64,000 nt of DNA from Canna indica (GCA_034359265.1 CP136893.1:27846001-27910000), one strand, 5' to 3'. Shown: positions 21,236-34,267, counted from the first letter of the stretch. Numbers and translations: made by a program. The notes: generated by a model from the sequence alone, not told the origin.

Positions 21236-24200
21236 ATGGCTTTCAACCCTTCTTCTTCCTCCTCCTCCTCCTCCTCTTCGCCGTCTTTCTCCTTCGCCTC
21301 TTCTTCGCAATCCCAAGGCTTCTCTTTCCAATCTCCAACCCAACCTGCCGCCGCCGCCGCCGCCTCCTCATCTCCATTCTCCTTCTCTTTCTCCACGAAC
21401 CCTTCCCCTTTCTCTTCCTCTTCCTCCTCCGCCTCATCTCCTGCAATTGGTTTATCTCTCGGCACTCCTTCGTTCTCCTCCGCCGCCGCCGCCGGCGGCG
21501 CTTCCTCTCCATCTCCGTTTGGCTTCTCAGGCTTCGGGTCAGCGTCAGCCTCATCTGCCGCCGCGAGCACGGCCAGCCTCTTCTCTGCGTCAACCGGCGC
21601 TGCCTCAGCCCCCAAACCCTTCTCTTTCCCGTTTTCTCCCGCCTCATCAGCTGCCCCCGCTGCCGCTTCTTCCTCGTCGTCCGCCGCACCGTCCGCTTCT
21701 CCGACCGCGCTCTTCGCTTCAGGCTTCGGCGCGTCTACCTCGTCCTTGCCGGCATTTGCTTCCTCGTCGTCGGCAGCTTCTTCTCCCGCTCCGAGCCCTA
21801 GTTTTGGTTTTGGATCGGGTGCGTCCGTTCCTCTCTTTGGCTTTGGGTCTACTTCCTCTGCCCCCGCCCCGATGTTTGGAGCACCCTCGCCTTCTCCTTC
21901 ATCGGTCCCATCCTTCTCCACCGCTTCGCCGGTGTTCAGTTCCTCGGTGTCCACTTCTGCAACCAGTGCCGCGCCTTCTTTCCCTTCCTTCGCCTCGTCC
22001 TCAAACCCTTCCACTGCGTCTGTGTCGGCGACGACAACAGCAGCTCCGTCCTTCTCTCCTTTATTTTCCTCGTCTTCGTCTCCCTCTCCCCTCTCTTCTT
22101 CTTCGACTGGTACTACCACCACTTCGACCGCTGGATTCCCTTTTGGAAGTGGCGGATCCTTTGCCCCTGGTTCATTTGCTGCTGCCTCATCTGCTAGTAC
22201 AACTTCATCTGTGCCTGTTGCAGCCACAGCCACCTCATCATCGTCCCTGTCAACTGGTTTTTCCTTCGGTACTCCAGCATCAGCTACTTCCCAGCCTTCC
22301 TTCGGTTTTGGCAATGCTGCTGCATCAGCTCCCTCTAGTACATCTTCTTTCACCAGCGCTACTGCTGCCAAACCTTTCTCTCTGTCGTTTGGGTCTTCTT
22401 CTACACAACCAGTTTCAACTGTGGCGTCGACCCTGACAAGTACGAGTGCTACAACTTCTGCGCTATCCGTGACACCTGCAGCTACTTCTTCCCCTTTGTT
22501 TGCTTCAGCGACCTCTTCCTCTGCCGCATCTCCTCTGTCATTCTCAGTTCCTTCATTATCATCAGCACCTGTAGCTTCTGTGACTGCATCTGCTTCAGCA
22601 AGCACAACAACTAGTACAACTGCTGGTTCTTTTCCAAGCTTTGGTGTATCATCTGCTACAACTGTCTCCACAACATCGTCAACAATGGCTTCGACTCCTC
22701 TTCAATCCATACCAGCAGCTTCTTTGTTTGGTACTTCCTATGTGCTAAACTTATATGCTTCATCTGGCATTTTGGTCTTACACAATTTAGAAGTATTGTT
22801 TTTCCTCTATTTGTATGGATATGGTCATCTGATCTGCATGTCTAGACTTGCCCCAAATTTCTATTTTTATTGATCATGAATAAGAATTCTTATGCTTTCA
22901 ATTGGATAATTCCCTTTATTTAATTGGGTTATTTACATTATAATCACCAAGTATCCACATTTTAATGAAACAATCCAAAAATCAAATTTGTGACAAATTC
23001 AATTATTAGTTTCTTGATAAATCTATCCAATTGTTGAGAAGATAGTGGGTAGATAAACAGATGACTTGGCATGCATGTCATAGTATCAAAGCCATTTTGT
23101 CAGCCATATGGCAAATAAGTTTTGACCAGATTTTTTTAAAATCTTTTTTTACCCATTTACTTAATATAATCCCTATATCTTGAACAATATTTCTTAACGG
23201 GGTAATTTCACGTATGGTCCTTGAACTTGACACCTTTTAACTACTATATCCTTCATCTTTACTTTATAAACCAAAACTCCTTAAACTTTATAAAACATAT
23301 CTGATAAGTCCTATGACCGACTAACACACACAGGTTTCTTTCGGTCGTTCATGACTTGGCAGCCACATCATCTTTGAAAATAGAATGAATTTCATAGATG
23401 GTCCCTGAACTTAGCACCTCTTAACTACAATATCCTTCATCTTCATTTTATAAACTAGAACCCCTTAAATCTTATAAAACATAACTGATAAAAGTATGAC
23501 AGACTAACGCAGGCTTTTAATTCTTTCTCCATACTTATTAGCTTTGGGGCATCAGTGAAGAAATTTAATTTGATTGCAATAGTTTATTTTGATTTCAAGA
23601 AATTTAATTTGATTCCAATTACGGGTGGTAGTTTTTACCCCGGCCCGATAGCCCGGCACGAAAAAATCAGGTTCAGGTCGACTTTTATCGGGTTCGGGCC
23701 ATTATCGGGCTAGCCCGATAATGCCCGATCTCTTATCGTCTTGGTTCGGGCCAAGTGTTATCGGGCCGGCCTGGCCCAATAGCCCGACAACACTTCGGAT
23801 AGGTTATTAGTGGGTTTAAAATTCGTTAATTATCGGGTTTAAACCACATTTTAATATTTTTTGTGTTATCGGACTAAACGGGCCGGGCCAACCCATTATT
23901 CTTTGTGCTGGGTGGGGCTGGTGTTTTTGGGCTCGAAATTTCTTGAAATCAAAATAAACTATTGCAATCAAATTAAATTTCTTCACTGATGCCCCAAAGC
24001 TGATAAGTATGGAGAAAGAATTAAAAATCTGCGTTAGTCAGTCATACTTTTATCAGTATGTTTCATAATATATAAGGGGTACTAGTTTATAAAATGAAGA
24101 TGAAGGATATTGTAGTTAAGAGGTGTTAAGTTCAGGGACCATCTATGAAATTCATCCTATTTCCAGAGATGATGTGGCTGCCATGTCATGAACTACCGGA

Positions 24201-27200
24201 AGAAACCTGCATTAGTCGGTCATAGGGACTTATCACATGTGTTTTATAAAGTTTAAGGAGTTTTGGTTTATAAAGTAAAGATGAAGGATATAGTAGTTAA
24301 AATGTGGCAAGTTCAGGGACCATATGTGAAATTCACCCATTTCTTAACCTTGTGTAATGTGGAGAGTAAATGGGTAAAGTATAGAATAATAATTATTGTA
24401 CAAGCTATAGGGTTATATTAAGTAAATGGGTTAAAACGAATTTAAAGTTCGATTGAAACTTATTTTGCACATGGATGATGATGTGGTTTTGTTCATACAT
24501 TGACATATACGTCTCATCGTCAGTTACAGGAACCTAATGCCAACTTAAACTGTAGTTAGTAAATATTTTTGTTACAGAGTTGATATTTAGATAGATCCAC
24601 TAAATTGTGGATGCTTAGGAATGTACAGTGTAAATAATCCTATTTAATATGGATTGCCTATTTTGATTAAAGAAAAGAGTAGTGTGATCATAACAAAAAA
24701 GAACATGTGAATCTTGGAGAATGAAAATTTGCCAACTGTCACTATTTTTTCACACAAATGTAATACTGAAAGCTTTATCTTCATACTTATTCTAGTAGAC
24801 AGCTAGCCACACTTCTATTTCTTTTAAACATCATCATTTTTGGTAATTTTAAGCCCAAAGTATAAATGAATATGATTAGTGAAGCATGGCATTTGTTATA
24901 TTTTAGAATTTAGTGAGAAATCCCTCAGATTGCTGTTTATCATCAACTTACTGTTTAGACAACCATTGATTTTAAATTATTTTATTAGGCTGGAGATTCA
25001 CATCATGGCCAGATTAGCTTTATAGCGATGAGACTTCTGTGTTGTCTTTATTTGGTGGCTGCACCCTCAGCCTTGCATGATTTACTTATGTGCTATCCTG
25101 ACATTCCGTAGTTTAAGAAGCTCATTTTGAAAGATCTGGTTTTATCGATTATGTTACCTTGAGTTAATTGCTAAGAAGTAAGTGCTCTTTGCAGTATTTT
25201 ATTCCCACATTAAAATGTAGAACTAGAAACATTTAATTAAGTTGCAAATACAGCTTATCTGGATACCATTTGGATGTTAATGTAAATAAAATATTTTTCT
25301 CAGGCTCCTCGTCTTCTGCACCTTCAAGTTTGTCAAGTTCCAGTGCTGTAGCAAGTCAAGCTTTAACTCCTGCTGTTCAATCTAGTACTGGCGGGTTGAT
25401 ATACTTTTGTCTTACTAACACTTTTGCTTCTAATAGATGGTTGTTTTCTGATATATTTTCTGATAGATTGTGTACCTTTTCTTTTACTTTTGAGCTATAG
25501 GCTTACTACTAGCACTTCTACCACAACCCAGGCACCTAAGTTACCTTCAGAGATAGCTGGGAAATCTGTTGAGGAGGTAGTTTTCTTTGACTAATATCTT
25601 GATATGTAATTCTCGGATAAAATATTATATGAGCAATGTCCTAATATCTAGGAGCCACTTAGAAATGTTTATTTTGTTACTTTACTAAACTAGAATATAT
25701 GCCAAAGTTATGAATACAGATCTGCAATGATTTCAGTTTGTTTGCCTCCATGGACCAATAAAATTTATCTTCTCTTGTTTTTTAAAATTAAATTTTAATT
25801 AAAGAAATGGTAAAATTATCTTTTTTGCTTTTCCATCCTTATTTTTATGGTGAACTAATTTATCTGATGTTTAATCAGATCATTAAGGACTGGAATTCTG
25901 AGCTACAAGAACGTGCTGCAAAATTCCGAAAGCAGGCTACCGCAATAGCTGAATGGGATAGGAGAATTTTGCAAAATCGAAATATTCTCATTAGGCTGGA
26001 GGTATGCAATCATCATTCATCAGCATGTTTTTCTTTGTGGTTTATATCTTTTGCAAGTCTTACTTGGGCTTCATCTTAGGATCATCGTTCTATTCATTAC
26101 TATTTATCTTATCTCAGGGTATATAGAAAATCTTTTAAAACTTTTGGTCTATAGAGCTTAGTACAGAAAGGATCCATGTAACTTAAGTTTGTCGAATTAA
26201 GATTATAGACCTAATTTTTTTTGATAGTGACTTAACTAGTTGATAAGATTTAGAAGATATCTTAGAGATCTCAAAGAACTTTCACTTGTATAGTTTGTCC
26301 ATTTTTTGTATCATGAGTTCATGGTCTTCATAGATTTTCCAAATTCACTTCTAGATTTTTTTTAATTGTGTCACTTTTGCACTTTGCCTAAAAGTGGAGC
26401 CTGCACTACTTGTCATGCTGCTATACCCAGAGCATTTAAGTTAACATAAGCTTGATTTAATAGTTATGTGAAAAGTTGAACAGCTATTTCACCAATATTT
26501 GATGTTACATGTATTTTTTTAGTTACAGTAATGTCTCATTTTAGATTCGTAAGCGTTCAAGTTAACATTAGCTAAATTTAATAGTTCTGTGAAAAGCTAA
26601 ACAGCTATTTCACCAATATTTGATGGTACATGTATTTTTCAGTTATAGTAATATGTCTCATTTTAGATTCATACTACCAGCAATTTATTTTGATTAATCA
26701 GATTGTGTAGTTGAATGCCATAGCCAAACTACCTCTTTTTTTGGTTACTTTGTAGGCTGAAGTGGCAAAAGTTGTGGAGAATCAAACTAACCTAGAGAGA
26801 CAACTCGAGTTAATTGAAACTCATCAGCAAGAGGTTTGTTGCAATGAATTCCCTGAGTGTGCCTTTTTCTTATTCTCTTTTTGTTACCACTTGTTCGATG
26901 GGATAACTAACCTATCAACTTCATAAGCTCAAACAATTGGCCTAATTAAAATGCTGAAACGGAAGTTGAAAGTAGCACACCAATCAAGTCTTATAAACCA
27001 GAACAATATCCAATATACTCCCTATTTGGGATTAAACCAGGGTAGTATTACACTTTTCCAGCTGCATCATTACACTTATCCAGCTGCATCATGCTCCTAT
27101 CTTTTTTAGCTCAGATCATCTCAGAGATGTATCAGTTAATTTTTCAAGAATGAGGCTGCTGTAGTTGGAAGCTTCTTCTATGAAGCTAATAGTAATAACT

Positions 27201-30200
27201 GTTTGTTTATTGTGGTTTTCCAGTTCAGGTTAGTTTCATCTGTTCTGTGATTACTAGTTGCAAACCATTGCATGGTGTGTTTTTGCATTGACTTCGAAAT
27301 GAAAAGTATAAATCTCAACATATTCTTCAAATGACTAGTTCATTGAACTCAGGAAACTGAAGCACATGTAATTTGGTTTACTTTATCTCCAGATTTTGTA
27401 TAATATGGACCAGTCACATCTGTGGATCTAAAAATCGTGTAATAATATAACAATGATGGTGACTAGGAAGCTCCTTTCTAACCAAAACAAGATCCAATTA
27501 TATGACATTTATTATAAACTACATCTCAATGAAAATGTAAAAAGCGGAGGCAAATTGGAAGACTGCTAACATATTTACTAGCTGAGCTACGGATACAAAA
27601 TGAATCCAACTTATTCAAAGCATTTGATCTGGACTTTATGACATACATATACATTATTTTGCTTGTGATGCACCATCTTAAGCTGCTTGTAGATTTTAGC
27701 TTAGGACTATAATCTTAAAGGTAAACGATTTCTATATTCCAAAGCATTAATTATTTTGCTTGATATTACTTATAGTCTTATAATCTCCTTCCTCTTGATT
27801 CTCAAGATTGACAAGGCCCTGGAGAGCATGGAATCAGAAGCAGAGCGCATATACAAGGATGAATGTGCATTGCTTTTGGAAGATGAGGCTACTTCTGTTA
27901 GAGACTCCATGTAAGTTGGGACTGGGCAATTAAATTTTTCTCAATATAAGTTTAACTTTCCATAAAGTTAAAATGGTTTACGTATGAAGTGCTAATTTGG
28001 TACTACAAATACATTTCTGCCAAGTACTTCATGTTCTACCTCAATTCTCTGTCTTATCCTCTAAATTGGCAGCAACACTTGCTCCTAGTACTAGAATGAT
28101 TTCAATGTTTGAGAAGGCCATTCACACTTTAATGTGCATAAAAATAGTTAAAGCTGATTGCGCCAATCGAATTTTGATGACTTCATTAGGATTTATCGTA
28201 TATATTTCAAGATATAATAATCACTGCCCAAAGGAAGTTATCTCCTTATCTGGTTTGTAATATATATATATATACACACACGCACATTAGCACTATTGGC
28301 ATATCCAACTTCTGGCTCCCTGAATTGATTCTCACACCTATTGCAAAAATCTGGTAAAACAAAATGTTCTCAGAATCTTCCAAAGTCCAAACCAAAAATA
28401 CTGGCTCCCTGAACAGACAGTATTTTGTATGGTTGATTCTCACACTTGTTTCTTTTCTTTGAGAAGAAATAGACAGTAATAGCTGAGATGCACCCGGTCA
28501 ATTTAAGCAAACTGCTAAACTATAGTATTGTAATCCACCTTGTTAGTTGTTAGTCAACAGTGCTTGCCTCCCCTAGTAAGGTGGCTGGTCATCTTCGGAA
28601 GGTAATAAGGTTTGCCTATAACTTCATATATTTGTACTTCTTGTTTTACTCATGTTGGCAAGTTTTCGTTCGATTTAATGCTGGGATCAACTAGGTGGAA
28701 CAAATTCGTTCCAAACTACTGAGTTCTCTCAAAATAGCATCTACATAATGAATTTATAGTCTTATGTGTTATGTTCAATTCTGAACCATCTACCAGGCAT
28801 GATTTTCTTGTTAGATGTACTACTTCAATCTCAATGTTCATTAGTGCTTTAATAATTTATCTTTTGGATGTCAGGTATGAGCAAGCAGAGTTTATCGAAA
28901 TAGAAATGCAAAAGATGACTGAACAAGTAAAATCAATTATTCAAACTGTGAATTCTTCTCAGGTATAATTCTGCTAATATGTTTAGGAGAGAATATTCCT
29001 CGCAGCTGCTGATCCTCACTATATATTTGTTTTAGGGTGGCGATTTGGATATGATTGATGGTATGACTCCACTTGATGTTGTTGTGCGTATACTTAACAA
29101 TCAACTCAGCACTTTAATGTGGATTGATGAAAAGGTTAGGATGAAAAATTGCCATTCAAGCCTTTTAATATTAGCTTATATATGATATATTCCGTGTTTT
29201 TTAATGGTATCATTCTTGCCATAACTATTTTGATGTACATATCTCTGCATTGGCATTTCCATTATCCTCATCCATGAGGTGAGATGCTTGTAATCGCTCG
29301 GCAGGGAATGAAATATACTAATTCTTTTCTGGACTTGCCTGAACTTCTTGCCATCTTGGCCCAGAGATTGTAATAAAGTTGGGTGCTGTATTTCTGGGTC
29401 ATGCAAATGGTCTAGTCCTGGCTAATGTGAAAAACACCATTTCAGCATCCCAATATGTTTGATCTTCGTAAGGTCATGGCTAAGTGTATTTCTTCACGTC
29501 AACATATTAGTCATAAGAACTGATTAGTCCATTACCTGTGGATTGAGCTTAAGTGCCTTTTTGGCCATTCTACCATATAAAGTTAGAGGGTCATTCTAGT
29601 CTATCTTGATGATTACACTAGTCATCAGAAAATCATATTAAACCATGATGTTGAGGACCTAAACCTTCATGGGAAATTAGTATATTCCCCATGATATTGA
29701 GATTTTCTAGGGACTCAAGACGTTGGGTTAGTTGCTTAGAGAATTGATTGGATTTGATTATTTAATCACAATAACACTGTCGAGTTGTGGGTTTGTCAAA
29801 GTTTTCAGGCCAATTTTTTAAGTGAAGAAAATGGTGTGGTGGGAAAGAAATAAGAATTATTAATAGTACTTGGCAAAGTAACAACATTATTGGAACTATT
29901 TGGTGTATCTAACAGATTAATTAATTAATCAAAAAAATATAATATGTTAATTGTGTTATATTTTATTATTGTTTCTCACTCACTTGTGACAATCATAATA
30001 CATTTATGCTGCAATGTTCACATTGTTATAGCTTCATAGTTGCATTTGGTTGCAGGTCGGCAATCGGAATTGAAATCAAATTTCATGGGTGGGATTCGAA
30101 TCCCATTCCAGTCGCTACATGTTTGGTTATAATACATGAATGATAATCATTTCCAAAATGTACATGATTGAGAATCTGTTGAATATTATTATATAGAAAC

Positions 30201-30971
30201 ATAATATTATATATATATGATATAATATAAATGTAATACAATATTAGGATATATAATTATTTTACAAATATATTATGATAATATGACATACTATTATATA
30301 ATATTATAATATTATATAGTATTACTGTAGTAATATATATTATTATATTATTATAATAATATACAATACTATTATATTATACTATACTACTATACTATTA
30401 TATGATACCCGAATCTTGGATATGGACTTGGGTTTCAGTTATGGGAATCATACCTATATCATAGTTGTCAAAACCATCCAACTAAATGCTAAATATTATA
30501 CCCATTCCCAAGTTCAAAGCCCTTAAACCGAACAACCACTGATTAACTTGTATGCAGCCTAGCAAAAGATTGTTTGAATTATTGGATTTTAGTTACATTG
30601 AGATTCAAATGACCACGTATACCTCTAACTCATCAATTGATGGCCTTCTCATTCTATTGTCTAAATGCTAGCACTCAAAATTGTATTATAAGCCTCTTGC
30701 CATAGTTACCTGCAGGTTTATAAAAATCTGTAGGACCATTTGTTTTTTCCAAACTAAATATTTGGATTTACAATTAGATGTTAGTCTTTCAAATACATAG
30801 TCCTAGTCAAGTGAATTCTTATTTCCAAGACATTTCATATTTTCTTTTCATCTTAGCTTTTGCGTTGTGTGTCTGCAGGCAAATGAATTCTCAGATCAGA
30901 TTCAAAAGGTGGCCAACAGTGGGGCTGCTGCTGAACGTGGTTCAACAGGTTCAAGATTCTGGTTGAATTAA
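21236..30971 (+). CDS. NUP62: Nuclear pore complex protein NUP62 (nucleoporin p62), nine exons
   Basis: Exons by frame and GT-AG sites: 21236-22730, 25304-25394, 25501-25576, 25879-26001, 26756-26833, 27807-27910, 28875-28962, 29036-29134, 30879-30971 (TAA). The sum is 2247 nt, giving 748 residues, close to Arabidopsis NUP62. The start is the ATG in AACCATGG opening MAFNPSSSS. Residues 1 to about 535 are a Ser/Ala/Pro-rich FG-repeat region (FSF, GFGS, SFGFG, LFG motifs) that forms the permeability barrier. Residues about 540-740 are the Nsp1_C coiled-coil domain (KLPSEIAGKSVEE, DWNSELQERAAKF, AEWDRRIL, EAERIYKDE, DGMTPLDVVVRILN, DQIQKVANSG). This domain anchors it in the central-channel NUP62-NUP58-NUP54 complex. 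Intron 1 (2.57 kb) holds a MULE MITE. Splice sites are inferred and not confirmed by transcripts. It converges on the LAX gene. Confidence 0.95.
23199..24338. mobile_element. Mutator-type foldback MITE in NUP62 intron 1
   Basis: 1140 bp, GGGGTAATTTCAC at one end and GTGAAATTCACCC at the other, flanked by a perfect 10-bp direct repeat ATTTCTTAAC (23189-23198 and 24339-24348). Arms of about 400 bp mirror each other and contain two related sub-blocks (GGTCCYTGAACTT...ACTACWATATCCTTCATCTT). The centre (23630-23935) is rich in GGGCCGGGCC/CCCGATA. No coding sequence. Confidence 0.9.
26432..26672 (+). repeat. Tandem duplication of ~121 bp in NUP62 intron 4
   Basis: Two units starting GCRTTYAAGTTAACAT at 26432 and 26553, both containing the CTATTTCACCAATATTTGATG segment and ending at GTCTCATTTTAGATTC. 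About 90% identical by eye. Confidence 0.85.
30180..30420. repeat. AT-only low-complexity tract in NUP62 intron 8
   Basis: About 240 bp almost purely of ATATTATA-type words. It is preceded by unique sequence with a GATTCGAATCCCATTCC segment at 30093. Confidence 0.7.
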
Positions 30972-31877
30972 CTTTACTTTTCAGCATGTAGCCTCTGCTT
31001 GCAATGGTGAAGCTATTCTCATCGATCCTTCAAAAACCTGCATGTCCAGTTATCACATATTTTATCAACTCGACTTTCATACTTGGAACTTGCTGCATTG
31101 AGCCAAGGGAGAGAGAACATGTCTGTTTTCAAGGATGAAATTTAATTTTTGCTGCTGGATTAGATGTTAATGATCCCGGTTCTGATTCATGTTATTGTCA
31201 ATTCCTTTCAAAAGCTTTTTCAAACTCAACGGTTTAACATGTAATTGCTAAATCTTTCATGTACTTGGAGACTATTGAAAGGTTGTTAACATAAAATTCC
31301 AGGTTGCTGCTTGATTTCTCATGCTTTTCTGTGGGATGGTAGATGTGGATTATGGGCATCAAAAATAGGCATAGATACTTGATTTTTTCCTCTAATGTTT
31401 TCCTGTGGAAACCAGCATCTCTCGCCTCATTGACATTTTGCAATGTGAGCAAGCAGTACAACAGCAAGCTCACAAAGTCTCCGTGGATATTTTCTATTTT
31501 CCTTCGTGTTCATTATGATATGTAGTGCAACACCTTTGTTTCGTTGAAGTAAATTTAGAATTGACAGATTCCTGGGCAGTCAATATATATGTCATCTATG
31601 TAGGACTAGGCTTCCAGAGGACCATTTTGTTTATAAACAAGAGTAATTCTTGGAAGACATTGTGTTGACAAAGAGGAAGAGGAACAATCAACTACCTCGA
31701 CACAAGAAAAACAGTATGTGAAAGCAAAGAGTGAAGGACCAGAAGACCAACACAAATTTCAACTGAGAATTTTGTTATATGGAGAGTAACTGAGCAAGCA
31801 TTCTCAATCCTTTCCTATACACGTAACCAAGCAAACATGTATTAGTTCAAGAACTCTGCTGATAGAGTAAGCAGGCA
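30972..31877. other. Convergent intergenic region (3' ends of NUP62 and LAX)
   Basis: 906 bp between the two stop codons, which should hold both 3' UTRs. No clean AATAAA was identified for either gene, and no further gene is seen. Confidence 0.5.
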
Positions 31878-33973
31878 TCAGCGATGCTGCTGCTGCGGTG
31901 CGAGAGCAGGCGGCGCCGGTTGCGGCTTCGGACATTGATAGCACTTGGCGAAGAGCCCAAAGGTGTCTATCTGCCTGATGAAGTTGGTCATGCTCGCCCA
32001 TCCTCCGAGCCCGAAACCTACCACCAGCACCCACACCACCACGAACGCGTTCACCACGTACATGGCGGTCCAGCTCGGCAGGAAGAACGGTGGCTTCTCC
32101 GCCGCGTTCTGCAAGATCAACCAAGCTTTTTAGTTTAGTTAAGTCGAACCGATTGGGTTACACTGTGATGACGACAAAGATACCTGTCTTGCCGACGCTG
32201 TTCGGTAGGTGAGCATGTGCGCCAGAGCAGGGATGATGTAGACGGTGAAGCTGACGAGGAGCGCGCCGACGGCGGAGTTGATGGGGCCGAAGAAGGGGAA
32301 GATGATGGCCAGGAACCAAATGGGGATGACGACGGGGAGGCGGGCGATGGCGCGGAGGCAGATGCTGGTGGTGTCGTGAATGCCGATCACCTTCTCCCAC
32401 ACGAAGTAGAGCGGGGTGCAGGCGAAGCCGAAAGTGATGAACTGGTGTATCAACATGAGGATGACGGCGGCGTCGCGCCACCCCGTCTTGGGCAGCAACG
32501 AGAAGGCGTTGGCGTGGGTCAGCAGCTGGTCGCCGAAGGCCCTGTACATGGCGGCCGCCGACGGCAGCGTCAGGGTGAACACGTACAGCGTCGCCAGCAA
32601 GTAGATGTACTTAAACTTTTGCGGCTTCCACATGGCATGCATGATTTCTCTGTGCACATGAACAGAATCGAGAAAAACTAAATCCCCAGTTGATTATTAC
32701 CATTCTCTTTACTGAAGATTAAAGTGAAGCAAACGAATGGAAACGTACAAAATAAATGAGAAAATAAAGTGTTATGACTGAAGGAGACTCACACGGTGAC
32801 AGCGTGACCGCCGAAGGTGTAAAGAATGTTGGTGGCGCCGGTGAAGTACAGCACGAGCTTCGTTGGACCCGAGTGCGTCACGCCTTCTACCTGCATCACC
32901 ACCCAAGACCATCATCGTCATCTTTCCGCAGCAGCAATAATGCCAGTAATTAATCAACAAACAAACCGGATCCTAAAACCGAGTTAATTAAGTATACCTG
33001 GCCCTGGAGGACGGCGGCGATGGTGAGGTACCAGGCGGTGTAGGTGGTCATGCCGAGGCCGAGGAAGGACCAAATCCTGTAGTTGTGGAAGGAGGGGATG
33101 AAGACGGTGGTGGCGCAGCAGGCGCCAAATATGTACGTCCATGTCCTCTTGTCGAGCCGATCGTTGATGTAGTATATGTTGCTGCTCCGTCAACGAATCC
33201 CAATTAAGGATCAAATAAATATCGAAAGGCCATTGGAGATGGAAGGAGCCGAAAAATGGAGATACCTTGCACATGCGATGAGTTGAATCACGGAGCCGAA
33301 GAGGAGGAAGGTGCAGTTGAAGGCGAGGCCGGCGGCTTTCCAGTACGGACCGAGCAATCCATCGAGCACTTCGAACCACTGCCACAATCATCAGCTCGCC
33401 GGAGATAAAGGAATCGGTTTCTGTTCTAAACTTGTAATCAAGAAGAAGAGGAAGGAGAAGAAGGGAAAGGGGACGGCAGATATTTGAACCTGGATGACGT
33501 GATTCTTGAAGCTGACGTTTTCTTTCTCCTTCCGCGAGCGGTACTCGACGTAGAGGACGCTGATGAGGTACGCGGTCCAGCTGCCGAGGAAGCCATAGAA
33601 GAGCTGCAGGACGATGCCGGACAGCATCCCCAGCTGCGAGAACGAATAAGGCAGCGTCAGCAGTACCTGCGCCACCTGCAGATTCGGCGCAACATCCATC
33701 GATTACCGTCAAACACTAACTCCAGAGATCGAGTACGAGCGTCAAAAAATGAATCTTGCTCGATACTACTTGATTGGAGGCGCAGCTGAACCAGGCGTCC
33801 CAGGCGGAGCCGCCGTGCCAGAGAAAGCTCTTCATGCTGAAGAAGGACGAACTCTCGTCCTCCACCTCCTTCCCCTCCGCGACAAGGCCGCCGGCGCCGT
33901 TCTCATGCTCGGTCTCGGTGAAGGCAGTAATGCCGCTCGCCACGATGGCAGCTTCCTCCGCTTGCTTCTGCAT
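31878..33973 (-). CDS. LAX: AUX1/LAX auxin influx carrier, seven exons
   Basis: Exons (minus strand): 33973-33770, 33675-33490, 33378-33266, 33181-32998, 32890-32793, 32649-32184, 32108-31878. All introns are GT-AG. They join to 1482 nt, giving 493 residues. The protein is a plasma-membrane proton/auxin symporter of the amino-acid/auxin permease family (about 11 membrane segments) importing IAA. The family hallmarks are FLWHGGSAWDAWFSCASNQ, VAQVLLTLPYSFSQLGM, GSWTAYLISVLYVEYRSRKE, NIYYINDRLD, TFGGHAVTVEIMHAMWKPQK, HQFITFGFACTPLYFVWEK, INSAVGALLVSFTVYIIP and GLFAKCYQC near the C-terminus. I chose the ATG of MQKQAEEAAIVAS because it aligns with LAX1-type starts; the frame runs further up but has no ATG. 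Residue 298 is Arg (AGG) where relatives have Trp in the YWAFGD motif, so a T-to-A change or a sequencing error is possible. The exons are GC-rich. Confidence 0.95.
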
Positions 33974-34048
33974 CTTCCCCTTCTCTCCTTCTTCCAACAG
34001 CAGAGTTAATGGCGAAGCAGAGATCAAGTAGGGAGCCGCTGCCTGCTA

Positions 34049-34058
34049 TTATAGAGCA
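34049..34058 (-). promoter_or_regulatory. Candidate TATA box of the LAX gene
   Basis: On the minus strand CTCTATAATAG lies about 75-85 bp upstream of the ATG. This would give a short 5' UTR. It is the only TATA-like word close to the start, but it is weak evidence. Confidence 0.3.
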
Positions 34059-34218
34059 AGAGATGCAAGAATTAGCAGGAGGAGGAGCGAGGAAAGTGAG
34101 GCGTTACTAGTCTTGCGCTCCTTACGGCACTGCAAGGTGGCGTTGGACGAGCGTGACGGCAGAGGCGCAGGTGGTGGTACAGCCAACGAAGAAAGTGGCG
34201 GAAAAAGGAAGAAAGAAA

Positions 34219-34224
34219 GAGACA
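34219..34224 (-). promoter_or_regulatory. Candidate auxin response element TGTCTC
   Basis: Canonical AuxRE TGTCTC (GAGACA on the plus strand) about 246 bp upstream of the LAX start codon. AUX/LAX genes are often auxin-responsive, so the site is plausible. A single hexamer can occur by chance. Confidence 0.3.
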
Positions 34225-34267
34225 CAAGAAAGGAGCGAGATGGATGACTTGCTACCCTTTTGCTTTC

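Noticed and set aside
21187..22671. 494-codon open frame antisense to NUP62 exon 1, and a 456-codon frame in another plus frame (21066-22436)
   Set aside because: Both are by-products of Ser/Ala/Pro-rich codons in the FG region. They are low-complexity Glu/Ala or Pro/Leu text with no family resemblance, and the true NUP62 frame explains the exon.
28230..28445. Short repeated TGGCTCCCTGAA and TTGATTCTCACAC words in NUP62 intron 6
   Set aside because: Only two imperfect short copies; too weak to call a repeat element.
31804..34027. Arg/His/Asp-rich frames on both strands across the LAX exons
   Set aside because: Shadows of the GC-rich LAX exons. Only the spliced minus-strand frame gives a recognisable protein.
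33974..34027. Upstream extension of LAX exon 1 (ISASPLTLLLEEGEKGK)
   Set aside because: It begins at a TTG, not an ATG, and the ATG at 33973 aligns with the N-termini of LAX1-type proteins.
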